Part shown: positions 25,629-34,190 of the stretch, piece after piece
Layout: each line of letters begins with the position of its first letter
Position numbering within the stretch: position 1 is the first letter of the stretch
Assembly (NCBI RefSeq): GCF_023091225.1
Contig: NZ_JAHWXM010000001.1
Span: forward strand, 496,001 to 560,000
DNA: 64,000 nt
Direction of reading: 5' to 3'
DNA from: Microbacterium galbinum
GTDB lineage: Bacteria > Actinomycetota > Actinomycetes > Actinomycetales > Microbacteriaceae
Program-made: the position numbers and the translations under genes
Notes under the pieces: generated by a model
The model's database searches: none
What the model was told of the DNA's origin: nothing
The model's input: only the letters and a program-made list of their open reading frames with translations

Positions 25629-27389
25629 ATGAACACGAAGAACCGAATCCTGCTCGCCGCCGCTCCCTTCGCCGTCGCCGGCGTCGTGCTCGCAGGCTGC
25701 ACCGCGACGACCGCGACCTCGGCCGAGTCGAGGACCACCGAGGCCGCGGCGACCGTTCAGGACGTGGATGCGACGCTGACCGCCGAACAGGTGCTCGCCG
25801 ACGACGAGGATGCGACGACGGTCGACGCCGCAGAGGCGGAGGGATCGTCGGCGACCGTCACGCTGGACGGGGACACCGCGACGATCGACGGCGACGGCGT
25901 GACCGTCGAGGGGTCGACCGTCACGATCACCGCCGGGGGCACGTACACGCTCACCGGCTCACTCGACGGGGCGGTCGTGGTCGATGCCCCGGAGGACGCG
26001 GTCGTGGCGATCACCCTCGACGACGCGTCGATCACGAACACCGCCGGATCCGCTCTCTCGATCCTCAGCGCCGACGACGTCGCGATCGTGCTGGCGGACG
26101 GCAGCGCCAACAGCGTGTCGGACGCCTCGTCGTACGCCGACGATGCCGAGGCGAACGCCGCTCTCTACAGCGATGCCGATCTGACGATCAGCGGCGGCGG
26201 ATCGCTCACGGTCCAGGGGAACGGCAACGACGGCATCACCAGCAAGGACGACCTCAAGGTACTCAGCGGCACTCTCACCGTCACCGCCGCCGACGACGGC
26301 TTGCGCGGCAGGGACTCGCTGACGATCGAGGGCGGCGACATCACCGTGACGGCCGGCGGTGACGGACTCACGAGCGATCAGACCGACGACGCGACGCGCG
26401 GCTACCTCTGGGTGTCCGGAGGCGAGATCTCGGTGACGAGCGCCGGCGACGGGCTTTCGGCGGCCACCGACCTCGTGGTCACCGGTGGAGACATCTCCGT
26501 CGCGAGCGGCGGCGGTTCCGCCGACTCCCCGAGCGAAGACGTCTCCTCGAAGGCGCTCAAGGGCGGCGTCTACGTCGTGGTCGAAGGAGGGACGGTCCAC
26601 GCGGATGCCGCGGACGATGCCGTGCACTCGAACGGCGCGGTGCACATCAATGCGGGAACGCTGACTCTCGCCACGGGCGATGACGGCATCCACGCCGACA
26701 CCGCTCTGTTCATCGACGGAGGCGAGACCGAGATCACCCGCTCGTACGAGGGACTGGAGAGCGCGCAGATCACGATCGACGCGGGCACCGTGTTCGTCAC
26801 CGCCTCGGACGACGGGCTCAACGCCTCATCGGGGAGCGGTGAGAGCATGCAGGACAGCGGCGAGATGATCACCATCAACGGTGGCGACGTCACGGTCGAT
26901 GCCGAGGGCGACGGGTTCGACTCGAACGGCTCGGCGACCATGACCGGGGGCACTCTCACGGTGTGGGGCCCGACCGGGAACGGGAATGGAGCGATCGATG
27001 TGAACGGCTCGTTCGACGTCTCCGGGGGCACGCTTCTCGCTGCCGGCAGCGCGGGCATGGCGATGGCACCGACGACCGACTCCGCTCAGGGATGGGTGTT
27101 CGCCTCGGTATCGGGTGCGGTGGGATCCACCGTGCAGATCGTGTCGGACGGCACGGTGGTCGCCGAGTACACCGCCTCGAAGGCCTTCGCCACGGTCGTG
27201 TACTCGGGTGCCGGGATCGTGAGCGGCGACAGCTACGACGTGGTCGTCGATGGATCCACGACCACCGTGACGGCCGGAGAGGGCGGCACGAGTGGGATGG
27301 GCGGCCAGCCCGGAGGCGGTCAGGGCGGTGGGATGCCCGGCGGCGACGCTCCGACCCGTGGCGCCCAGGGCGACGGCGACGCGTCCTAG
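25629..27389 (+). CDS. Beta-helical carbohydrate-binding lipoprotein (Cthe_2159-like)
   Basis: A 586-residue lipoprotein with lipobox VLAGC (Cys 24). After an acidic Ala/Thr linker the protein is built of parallel beta-helix rungs, with about nine repeats carrying DDG(L/I) or GDG(L/F) turns between residues 200 and 470. The C-terminal 35 residues are Gly-rich (GGQPGGGQGGGMPGG). The architecture matches the Cthe_2159 family, whose founder binds cellulose and pectin-like polymers with calcium. The Asp-rich turns would suit calcium binding. It is the last gene of the DUF4956-VTC operon. Its stop shares CTAG with the convergent VIT1 gene. Confidence 0.85.
   Translation: MNTKNRILLAAAPFAVAGVVLAGCTATTATSAESRTTEAAATVQDVDATLTAEQVLADDEDATTVDAAEAEGSSATVTLDGDTATIDGDGVTVEGSTVTITAGGTYTLTGSLDGAVVVDAPEDAVVAITLDDASITNTAGSALSILSADDVAIVLADGSANSVSDASSYADDAEANAALYSDADLTISGGGSLTVQGNGNDGITSKDDLKVLSGTLTVTAADDGLRGRDSLTIEGGDITVTAGGDGLTSDQTDDATRGYLWVSGGEISVTSAGDGLSAATDLVVTGGDISVASGGGSADSPSEDVSSKALKGGVYVVVEGGTVHADAADDAVHSNGAVHINAGTLTLATGDDGIHADTALFIDGGETEITRSYEGLESAQITIDAGTVFVTASDDGLNASSGSGESMQDSGEMITINGGDVTVDAEGDGFDSNGSATMTGGTLTVWGPTGNGNGAIDVNGSFDVSGGTLLAAGSAGMAMAPTTDSAQGWVFASVSGAVGSTVQIVSDGTVVAEYTASKAFATVVYSGAGIVSGDSYDVVVDGSTTTVTAGEGGTSGMGGQPGGGQGGGMPGGDAPTRGAQGDGDAS
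26226..27038 (+). repeat. Intragenic tandem repeats coding for beta-helix rungs
   Basis: About nine degenerate repeats of roughly 25-40 codons. Each encodes a D/G-D-G-hydrophobic turn followed by strand segments such as LTIEGGDITVTA. The repeats are visible in protein rather than DNA, so they are old. Confidence 0.7.
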
Positions 27390-28480
27390 ACCGCGCCCAC
27401 GCCGAACAGCAGACCGAGCAGATAGGTGATCGCCGCGGCGCCGAACCCGATCGCCAGTTGGCGCAGGGCCCGGCGCAGCGGCGGTCCTCCCGAGAGGATG
27501 CCGACCATGGCACCCGTGCTCAGCAGCGCGATGCCCACCAGCACGAGCGCGACGATAACGGCTGCGGCACCCTGCAGACCGAAGATCCACGGGAGCACGG
27601 GAATGATCGCTCCGGAGGCGAACAACAGGAAGCTCGAGATCGCAGCGGTCCAGTCGCTGCCGACGACCTCGCTCACGTCGCCGTGGGTGCGAATGGGCCC
27701 GGTCGCCGTGCGCCGCACCCCCGCCTGGGCCGCCGTCACGATGCGGCGCGCCTTCGCGAGGGCCTCCTCGGGGTCCGCGCCGCGGGCGCGGTACACCAGG
27801 GCGAGTTCGTTCTCGTCGATGTCGAGATCGTGAGCGGATGCCGCGGCATCCTCGTTCGCCTCGGTCGCCGCGAGGAGCTCGCGCTGGGACCGCACGGAGA
27901 CGAACTCCCCCGCCCCCATCGACAGCGCGCCCGCGAGGAGACCGGCGATCCCGCTGAAGAGCACGAACCCGGAACTGACTCCGGTCGCCCCGATGCCCAG
28001 CACCAGCGCGAGGTTGCTGACGAGTCCGTCGTTGGCACCGAACACCGCGGCTCGGAACGACCCCGACAGACGGCGGCGACCACGGGCGGCGAGACCGCGC
28101 ACCACCTCGGAGTGCACCTTCTCGTCGGCACGCATGGCCGGAGTCGCATACTGCTCCGCGTCATAGGGCGACCGCGCCTCGGCGCTCTGCGCGAGCGCGA
28201 GGACGAAGATCGAGCCGAAGCGCCCGGCCATCCATCCCAGCAGCCGCGAGCGGACTCCGGCGCGGGGCAGGCGAGCCGGTTCCCCGCCGAGGAGGTCGAG
28301 CCAGTGCTGCTCGTGGCGCCGTTCGGCATCGGCGAGGCGCAGCAGGATGTCGCGCTCCTCCCCCGTCCGGCGCGCCGCGAGACGCTGATACACCGTTCCC
28401 TCGGCGCGCTCCTCCACGAGGTAGCGCGCCCAGCGGCGACGGTCGGCGGCCGTGGGTTCGGCGGCGAGCGGAGCGGTCAT
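27386..28480 (-). CDS. VIT1/CCC1 family transporter with N-terminal rubrerythrin-like domain
   Basis: A 364-residue protein. Residues 10-130 form a ferritin-like helical domain with Glu/His pairs (ERRHEQHW, DEKVHSEVV). The C-terminal part is a five-helix VIT1/CCC1 transporter (FGANDGLVSNLALVLGIGA, LSMGAGEFVSVRSQ, then an amphipathic acidic segment with HDLDIDENE). Such proteins move Fe2+ or Mn2+ across membranes; the ferritin-like domain may sense or deliver iron. GAGGAG precedes the ATG at a good distance. It is transcribed alone. Confidence 0.9.
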   Translation of the reverse strand: MTAPLAAEPTAADRRRWARYLVEERAEGTVYQRLAARRTGEERDILLRLADAERRHEQHWLDLLGGEPARLPRAGVRSRLLGWMAGRFGSIFVLALAQSAEARSPYDAEQYATPAMRADEKVHSEVVRGLAARGRRRLSGSFRAAVFGANDGLVSNLALVLGIGATGVSSGFVLFSGIAGLLAGALSMGAGEFVSVRSQRELLAATEANEDAAASAHDLDIDENELALVYRARGADPEEALAKARRIVTAAQAGVRRTATGPIRTHGDVSEVVGSDWTAAISSFLLFASGAIIPVLPWIFGLQGAAAVIVALVLVGIALLSTGAMVGILSGGPPLRRALRQLAIGFGAAAITYLLGLLFGVGAV

Positions 28481-28584
28481 GTCTGACTCCTCGGGTGCGT
28501 GGACAACCGTTCCACGCTATCCGCGGGAAGGCGTGCGAACGCAGCCGACGCCGGGATTGCCAGCATTTCGGGGATCCGAAGCGC

Positions 28585-30327
28585 TCAGGAGCGTACGCGC
28601 TTGCGGAGGATCTCGATCCGGGACTGCAACTGGGTGACGGTGGCCTGCGCGACCGCCGGCCCCCCGCAGATCCGGCGCAGCTCGGCGTGCACCGCGCCGT
28701 GCGGTTCGCCCTTCTGCCGCGCGTAGAGACCGACCAGGCTGTTGAGGAGCTGACGCTGCTCCTTGAGGGTGCGGTGCAGAGGCGGCGGGAGGGTCGTCGT
28801 CTCGGTCGGGCCGGCCGAGGCTTCACGCGCCTCGCGCAGCCGCGATTGCCGGGACTGCCGCTGCATGAGCAGCTCGTGCACGTGCTCGGGCTCGAGGAGG
28901 CCGGGGAACCCGATGAACTCCTCTTCTTCGGGGGTGCCGGGCTCGGCCAACTGCCCGAACTCCTGGCCTTCGAACACGACACGGTCGAAGTGAGCGACGG
29001 ACGACAGCGCCTGATAGCTGAACTCCTGAGTGAGCGCGTCGGAGGTCTCCTCCTCGCGGTTGGCGCTCTCGAGCAGGGAGTCCTCGAGGCCGTCGTCGTC
29101 CTTCGACTGCCGGTCGAGCGCGTGGTCGCGCTGCTTGTCCATCTCGTTCGCGAGGCCCATGAGCACGGGCACCTGCGGGAGGAAGACGCTGGCCGCCTCG
29201 CCCCGACGACGCGCGCGCACGAATCGACCGATCGCCTGCGCGAAGAACAGCGGCGTCGACGACGAGGTCGCATACACGCCGACCGCGAGGCGCGGCACGT
29301 CGACGCCCTCCGACACCATCCGGACGGCCACCATCCAGCGCTGGTCGCCCGCGCTGAACTTCTCGATGCGCTCCGAGGCGGTGGCGTCGTCGGAGAGCAC
29401 GATCGTCGCCTGCTGGCCGGTGATGCTGTGCAGGATCTTGGCGTAGGCACGGGCGACCGTCTGATCGGTCGCGAGCACCAGACCACCCGCATCCGGCACG
29501 TGGTGACGGATCTCGGTGAGGCGGCGATCGGCGGCGGAGAGCACCGCCGGCATCCACTCGCCCTCGGGATCGAGCGCCGTGCGCCAGGCCTGCGAGGTGA
29601 CGTCCTTGGTGTTGTCCTGCCCGAGGTGCGTCTCGAGCTCGTCGCCCGACGTCGTGCGCCAGCGCATCTTGCCCGCGTACATGTGGAAGAGCACGGGACG
29701 CACGACACCGTCGGCGAGGGCGCGGCCGTAGCCGTAGTTGTAGTCGGTGCGAGAGATGCGCGCGCCGGATTCGTCGGGGTGGTACTCCACGAACGGGATC
29801 GGTGCGGTGTCGCTGCGGAACGGCGTGCCGGAGAGCAGGAGCCGCCGCTTCGCGGGGCCGTAGGCGTCGCGGATCGCGTCGCCCCAGCTGAGCGCGTCGC
29901 CGCCATGGTGCACCTCGTCGAGGATCACCAGCGTCTTGGCGTCTTCGGTCAGGTGCCGGTGCACGGACGACTTCGCCGCGACCTGCGCGTAGGTCACGAC
30001 CGCTCCGTGATAGTGCCGTGCCGGCGCCCAGTCGCTGTTGCGGAAGCGCGGATCGAGACGGATGTGCACCCGTGCCGCGGCATCGGCCCACTGCGTCTTG
30101 AGGTGCTCGGTGGGGGCGACGACGATGATGCGATTGACCTCGCCCGTGCGCATGAGTTCGACCGCGAGGGTGAGGGCGAAGGTGGTCTTTCCGGCGCCCG
30201 GCGTCGCGGCCACGAGGAAGTCCCTCTGGTCGGCGGCGAAGTACTGTTCGAGCGCCTCCTGCTGCCAGGCGCGCAGCTTGTTCGCGGTTCCCCAGGGGGC
30301 GCGCTGTGGGAAGGACGGAGAGAGCAT
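28585..30327 (-). CDS. SF2 DEAD/DEAH-box helicase (XPB/RadD-like)
   Basis: A 580-residue helicase. The core carries ATPGAGKTT (motif I), DEVHHGGD (motif II, DEVH), LSGTPFRS (motif III), and SEGVDVPRLAVGVYA with QAIGRFVRARR (motifs V and VI). A long helical, charged C-terminal region (about residues 390-580) is outside known domains. It belongs to the family with type III restriction-like and RadD/XPB-like helicases; the substrate is unknown. I prefer the ATG at 30327, which has TATCGT seven bases upstream, over an ATG at 30357. It is divergent from the SGNH hydrolase gene. Confidence 0.88.
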   Translation of the reverse strand: MLSPSFPQRAPWGTANKLRAWQQEALEQYFAADQRDFLVAATPGAGKTTFALTLAVELMRTGEVNRIIVVAPTEHLKTQWADAAARVHIRLDPRFRNSDWAPARHYHGAVVTYAQVAAKSSVHRHLTEDAKTLVILDEVHHGGDALSWGDAIRDAYGPAKRRLLLSGTPFRSDTAPIPFVEYHPDESGARISRTDYNYGYGRALADGVVRPVLFHMYAGKMRWRTTSGDELETHLGQDNTKDVTSQAWRTALDPEGEWMPAVLSAADRRLTEIRHHVPDAGGLVLATDQTVARAYAKILHSITGQQATIVLSDDATASERIEKFSAGDQRWMVAVRMVSEGVDVPRLAVGVYATSSSTPLFFAQAIGRFVRARRRGEAASVFLPQVPVLMGLANEMDKQRDHALDRQSKDDDGLEDSLLESANREEETSDALTQEFSYQALSSVAHFDRVVFEGQEFGQLAEPGTPEEEEFIGFPGLLEPEHVHELLMQRQSRQSRLREAREASAGPTETTTLPPPLHRTLKEQRQLLNSLVGLYARQKGEPHGAVHAELRRICGGPAVAQATVTQLQSRIEILRKRVRS

Positions 30328-30334
30328 CGGCTCA

Positions 30335-30340
30335 ACGATA
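30335..30340 (-). promoter_or_regulatory. Candidate -10 element for a leaderless helicase transcript
   Basis: TATCGT on the minus strand, seven bases before the ATG at 30327. It decides the shorter start. Confidence 0.45.
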
Positions 30341-30452
30341 ATCGCTCCGTCGGACATCGGCGCGCGCCCCTCCCCGACGCGCCCGGCGGAGTAGGCTCGG
30401 TCACTGCGCAGCCGCGATCGTCGAGCCGCGCGCGTTCGCGAAGGAGAGCTGG

Positions 30453-31280
30453 ATGACAGACCAGGATTCGACCCGGACCCCCTACGTCCCCAACGAGTCG
30501 GTGCACCCGTGGCGTCGTTTCGTCGCCATCGGGGATTCCTTCACCGAGGGCATCGGCGACCCCGATCCCACGAACCCCGGGGGCCATCGCGGCTGGGCCG
30601 ACCGTGTCGCCGAGGTGCTCGCGGCGCAGGTCGACGACTTCGCCTACGCGAACCTCGCGGTCCGCGGCAAGCTCATCTCCCAGATCGTGCACGACCAGAT
30701 CGAGCCGGCCGTCGCGCTGCACCCCGATCTGGTGTCGATCTGCGCCGGCGGCAACGACGTCATCCGCCCCGGAACCGATCCCGATGCGATCGCGGCACAG
30801 CTGGAGGATGCCGTCACCCGGCTCGCCTCCACCGGCGCGGCCGTGCTCCTCTTCACGGGCGTCGACACCGCATTCACGCCGGTGTTCCGCGGGTTCCGAG
30901 GCAAGGTCGCGATCTACAACGAGAACGTCCGCGCGATCGCCGAGCGGCACGACTGCATCGTGGCCGATCAGTGGGCTCTGAAGGTCGTGCAGGACATGCG
31001 GTTCTTCGACGACGACCGCCTGCACTACAACTCCCTCGGTCACCACGAGGTCGCGCGCATGGTGCTGCGCGCGCTGAACGTGCCGAACGATCTCGAGTCG
31101 CTGCAGCCGGAACCGCTGCCGATCCGCACGTGGCGCGAGGCCCGGGGCGAAGACCTCGGCTGGGCGCGCGAACACCTGGTGCCCTGGGTCCTGCGCCGGT
31201 TGCGCCACCAGTCCTCCGGAGACCACATCGCGGCGAAGCGCCCGGAGCCGTCGCCGATCATCTTCCCCGATAGCCACTGA
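30453..31280 (+). CDS. SGNH/GDSL hydrolase family protein
   Basis: A 275-residue esterase or lipase fold without a signal peptide. The four SGNH blocks are present: GDSFTEG (catalytic Ser, about residue 30), the Gly of NLAVRGK, GGNDVIRPG (Asn), and DRLHYNSLGHHEV (His, with its Asp). The substrate is unknown; small-ester or acyl hydrolysis is likely. The last 60 residues are family-specific (VPWVLRRLRHQSSGD). The ribosome-binding site AAGGAGA is ideal. The P-loop gene follows after five bases, so the two are probably cotranscribed. Confidence 0.9.
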   Translation: MTDQDSTRTPYVPNESVHPWRRFVAIGDSFTEGIGDPDPTNPGGHRGWADRVAEVLAAQVDDFAYANLAVRGKLISQIVHDQIEPAVALHPDLVSICAGGNDVIRPGTDPDAIAAQLEDAVTRLASTGAAVLLFTGVDTAFTPVFRGFRGKVAIYNENVRAIAERHDCIVADQWALKVVQDMRFFDDDRLHYNSLGHHEVARMVLRALNVPNDLESLQPEPLPIRTWREARGEDLGWAREHLVPWVLRRLRHQSSGDHIAAKRPEPSPIIFPDSH

Positions 31281-31285
31281 TCCCC

Positions 31286-31852
31286 GTGCGCATCGTCGTC
31301 TCCGGCACGCATGCGAGCGGCAAGAGCACTCTGATCGCGGACTTCCTCGGCCTCCATCCGGGCGTCGATCATCTCCCCGATCCGTTCGAGGTGCTCGGCG
31401 AGGGGCAGGACGATCCCGGGCCGGCGTCGTTCCTCGCCCAGCTGACGATCAGCGCCCGACGGCTCGTCTCGCTCGACCCGCACGAACGCGTGATCGCGGA
31501 GCGCGGCCCGCTCGACTTCCTCGCCTATCTTCGGGCCTGGGAAGACCTGGGCCGGGGAAGTGTGCCGGCAGAGGTCCTCGGGCGCGCCGAGGCGGTCTCC
31601 GCCGACGCGATGCGGGATGTGGACATGGTCGCGACTCTGCCGTTGAACGCGCACGACCGCATCTGGGTGCACGACGAGGAGGATCCCGCGCTGCGCTCCG
31701 CGATGGATGCCGCCCTCCTCGAGATCTACGACGATCGCGACCTGCGCGGAGATCGCGCGACGGTCATCGAGCTCACCGGGGATCGGGAGGCTCGGCTCAG
31801 CGCGCTCGCAACTGCGGTCGGCGCCCTCGACAGCGCCTCGGGCCTCGGCTAA
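31286..31852 (+). CDS. P-loop ATPase/nucleoside-kinase-like protein
   Basis: A 188-residue AAA_28-like P-loop protein. Walker A is GTHASGKST (residues 7-15). The segment VIAERGPLDFLAYLRAW matches the substrate-binding acidic/Arg motif of small nucleoside or cofactor kinases, such as NadR-type domains. The C-terminus holds an adenine-binding-like segment (VIELTGDREARL). The substrate is not deducible. It starts at a GTG right after the SGNH gene and overlaps the convergent SpoU gene by four bases. Confidence 0.8.
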   Translation: MRIVVSGTHASGKSTLIADFLGLHPGVDHLPDPFEVLGEGQDDPGPASFLAQLTISARRLVSLDPHERVIAERGPLDFLAYLRAWEDLGRGSVPAEVLGRAEAVSADAMRDVDMVATLPLNAHDRIWVHDEEDPALRSAMDAALLEIYDDRDLRGDRATVIELTGDREARLSALATAVGALDSASGLG

Positions 31853-32658
31853 CGGGTCGCGTAGAAAGCGACCGCCGATGCGGCGGCCACGTTGAGGGAA
31901 TCCACGCCCCCCATCATCGGGATCGTCACCCGGCGGTCGAGGATCGCGTCGGTGGCGGGCGTGATGCCATGGCCCTCGGTGCCGAACACCAGCGCGAGCC
32001 TGTCATGATCCTCGGCGACGAGGTCGTCGAGAGTGATCGCTCCCTCGCCCAGCGTCATGCCCGCGACGACGTAGCCGGCATCCTGCAGTTCATGGATACC
32101 CGTGGGCCACTCCGGGATCCGCGTCCAGGGCACCTGGAACACGGTGCCCATCGAGACGCGCACCGCGCGGCGGTACAGCGGGTCCGAGCAGTCCGGCGAG
32201 ATGAGGATCGCGTCGACGCCGAGCGCCGCGGCTGACCGGAAAAGCGCCCCGATGTTCGTGTGGTCGGCGAGCCCCTCGAGGATCGCGATGCGCGACCGAG
32301 CGTTCTTCTGCTCGCCCAGGGTCTCGGCGACCGACGGCAGGGGCGGACGGTGCATCGACGCGATCGCCCCGCGATGGACAGCGAACCCGGTGACCGCCTC
32401 GGCGACGTCGTCGGGCACCACGTACACGGGCACGTCGAACCCGGCGACGATGCTGCGGATGCCGTCGAGCCGCCGCTCCTGCACCAGCACCGACCTCGGC
32501 GAATGCCCCGCACGGATCGCGCGCTCGATCACCTTCGACGACTCGGCGATGTACAGTCCGCCGGCCGGTTCCCGGATGCTCCGCAGGGCCGTGTCGGTGA
32601 GCGACCGGTATTCGTCGAGTCGCGGGTCCGTCGACGAGTCGATGTGCAGGATGTCCAT
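31849..32658 (-). CDS. TrmH/SpoU family RNA 2'-O-methyltransferase
   Basis: A 269-residue SPOUT methyltransferase. An N-terminal L30e-like substrate-binding domain (about residues 20-95) precedes the SpoU domain. The three signature motifs are NIGALFRSAAALGVDAI, VFGTEGHGI and IPMMGGVDSLNVAAASAVAFY, where the trefoil knot binds SAM. It methylates ribose in tRNA or rRNA; the target nucleotide cannot be read from sequence. GGTGGGAG lies close to the ATG at 32658, so I chose that start over a longer frame. Confidence 0.92.
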   Translation of the reverse strand: MDILHIDSSTDPRLDEYRSLTDTALRSIREPAGGLYIAESSKVIERAIRAGHSPRSVLVQERRLDGIRSIVAGFDVPVYVVPDDVAEAVTGFAVHRGAIASMHRPPLPSVAETLGEQKNARSRIAILEGLADHTNIGALFRSAAALGVDAILISPDCSDPLYRRAVRVSMGTVFQVPWTRIPEWPTGIHELQDAGYVVAGMTLGEGAITLDDLVAEDHDRLALVFGTEGHGITPATDAILDRRVTIPMMGGVDSLNVAAASAVAFYATR

Positions 32659-32741
32659 AGACTCCCACCTTCCCATGCGCGGGCCGTGCCTCGAGGGAGC
32701 CGGGCATCGGCCGGCCCCGTAGAATCACACGGGGAGGATCA

Positions 32742-33581
32742 GTGACCACGATCGCAGACGACGAGCTCCGGCTCCGCATCGAGAAGGCGGCCGACCTCCT
32801 GCGAGGTCGACGCATCGCCCTCCTCACGGGCGCGGGCGTCTCGACGGACTCGGGGATCCCCGCCTATCGCGGCGAGGGCGCCACGCCGCGGAGCAACCCG
32901 ATGACGATCCAGACCTACCTCGGCGACGAGGCCGCGCGGCGGCGCTACTGGGTCGGCGGTCATCTCGGATGGCGCGCGTTCGCCCGCGCCGATCCGAACC
33001 CGGGGCACCGTGCGCTCGCGGAGATGGAGTCCGCCGGCGTCGTCAGCGGTGTGATCACGCAGAACGTCGACGGTCTGCACCTGCGAGCCGGGAGTTCGCA
33101 CGTGATCGAGGTGCACGGCACGATGCGCCGCGTGCTGTGCCTGCACTGCGGACAGGTCTTCGACCGCCGCGACGTCGCCGGGCAGATCGAAGAACTCAAC
33201 CCCTGGATCACGGTGCCGGAGAACGTGCCGCTCGCGCCGGACGGCGATGTTCTCCCCGAGAGCATCGAGGGTTTCGTGATCCCCCGATGCACCGTCTGCG
33301 ACGGCATGCTCAAGCCCGATGTCGTGTTCTTCGGCGAGTACGTTCCGCAGGACCGCTTCCGCGCCGCGGAGTCCCTGCTGCGGTCGAGCACGGCGATGAT
33401 CGTCGCCGGCTCCTCCCTCGTCGTGAACTCCGGCGTGCGGCTCGTCGAGCGCGCGCGCCGCCGCAGCATCCCCCTGATCATCGTCAACCGCGAGCCGACC
33501 CGCGCGGATGCCTGGGCCGATGTCACCATCGCCGCCGGCACCAGCGACGTGCTCCCCGCCCTGCAGGAGCTTCTCTCGTGA
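32742..33581 (+). CDS. SIR2 family NAD-dependent protein deacylase
   Basis: A 279-residue sirtuin. NAD-binding motifs LLTGAGVSTDSGIPAYRG (about residues 27-44), TQNVDGLH (catalytic region, followed by the general-base His in VIEVHGT), zinc ligands CLHCG and CTVCDG, and VFFGEYVP and AGSSLVV are all present. It removes acyl groups from lysines of proteins. The start is a GTG after GGGGAGGAT, and TAGAAT at 32720-32725 is a good -10 candidate. The histidine phosphatase gene overlaps its stop by GTGA, so the pair is cotranscribed. Confidence 0.95.
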   Translation: MTTIADDELRLRIEKAADLLRGRRIALLTGAGVSTDSGIPAYRGEGATPRSNPMTIQTYLGDEAARRRYWVGGHLGWRAFARADPNPGHRALAEMESAGVVSGVITQNVDGLHLRAGSSHVIEVHGTMRRVLCLHCGQVFDRRDVAGQIEELNPWITVPENVPLAPDGDVLPESIEGFVIPRCTVCDGMLKPDVVFFGEYVPQDRFRAAESLLRSSTAMIVAGSSLVVNSGVRLVERARRRSIPLIIVNREPTRADAWADVTIAAGTSDVLPALQELLS

Positions 33582-34165
33582 CTCTGCTCACCCTCGTCCG
33601 CCACGGCCAGACCGACTGGAACCTGGCCCGCCGTATCCAGGGATCGACCGACATCCCGCTGAACGACACCGGCCGGGCCGATGCCCGATGGGCGGCGGAA
33701 CAGCTCGCGGACGGCGTGCACCACACCATCTACGCGAGCCCACTGAAGCGAGCCCATGAGACGGCGGAGATCATCGCGGCGGAACTCGGACTCGACGCTC
33801 CCGCACTCGATGCGGATCTGCGCGAGCGCGAGTTCGGCGAGGGCGAGGGCATGCTCGTCGCCGACTATCTCGAGACCTACGGCGACTGGGACGCCGAGGT
33901 CCCCGGCGCCGAGACGCTCCAGGGTGTGGCTGATCGAGCGCTCAGGGCGCTCGATCGGATCGCCCTCGATGCGCGTCGCCGTTCGGCTCCCCTTGCGGAG
34001 TCCGTCATCGTGGTCGCGCACGGTGGCGTGATCCGCTCGCTGATCGACCACGTCTCGGGAGGCACGCTCCCCCGCGTCGGCGACATCATCCGCAACGGCT
34101 CCGCAACGCGGTTCGAGGCGTCCCCGGGTTCGCTGCGCCTGCTCGAAGAGACCGTTCTGCTCTGA
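33578..34165 (+). CDS. Histidine phosphatase family protein
   Basis: A 195-residue phosphatase of the phosphoglycerate-mutase-like superfamily. The phospho-acceptor His is in VRHGQTDWNLARRIQG, with the second-shell Arg in SPLKRAHETA, the Glu/Asp acid region in LREREFGEGEG, and the second catalytic His in VVAHGGVIRSL. The substrate is unknown; cobalamin-pathway or broad sugar-phosphate activity is possible. It begins at a GTG overlapping the sirtuin stop by four bases. Confidence 0.93.
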   Translation: MTLLTLVRHGQTDWNLARRIQGSTDIPLNDTGRADARWAAEQLADGVHHTIYASPLKRAHETAEIIAAELGLDAPALDADLREREFGEGEGMLVADYLETYGDWDAEVPGAETLQGVADRALRALDRIALDARRRSAPLAESVIVVAHGGVIRSLIDHVSGGTLPRVGDIIRNGSATRFEASPGSLRLLEETVLL

Positions 34166-34190
34166 GAGGCGTGGGCGGTCGCGTGCCCGC

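Noticed and set aside
27386..27389. Shared CTAG of two convergent stop codons as a functional signal
   Set aside because: Four-base overlap of TAG stops on opposite strands is common in compact genomes and needs no special function.
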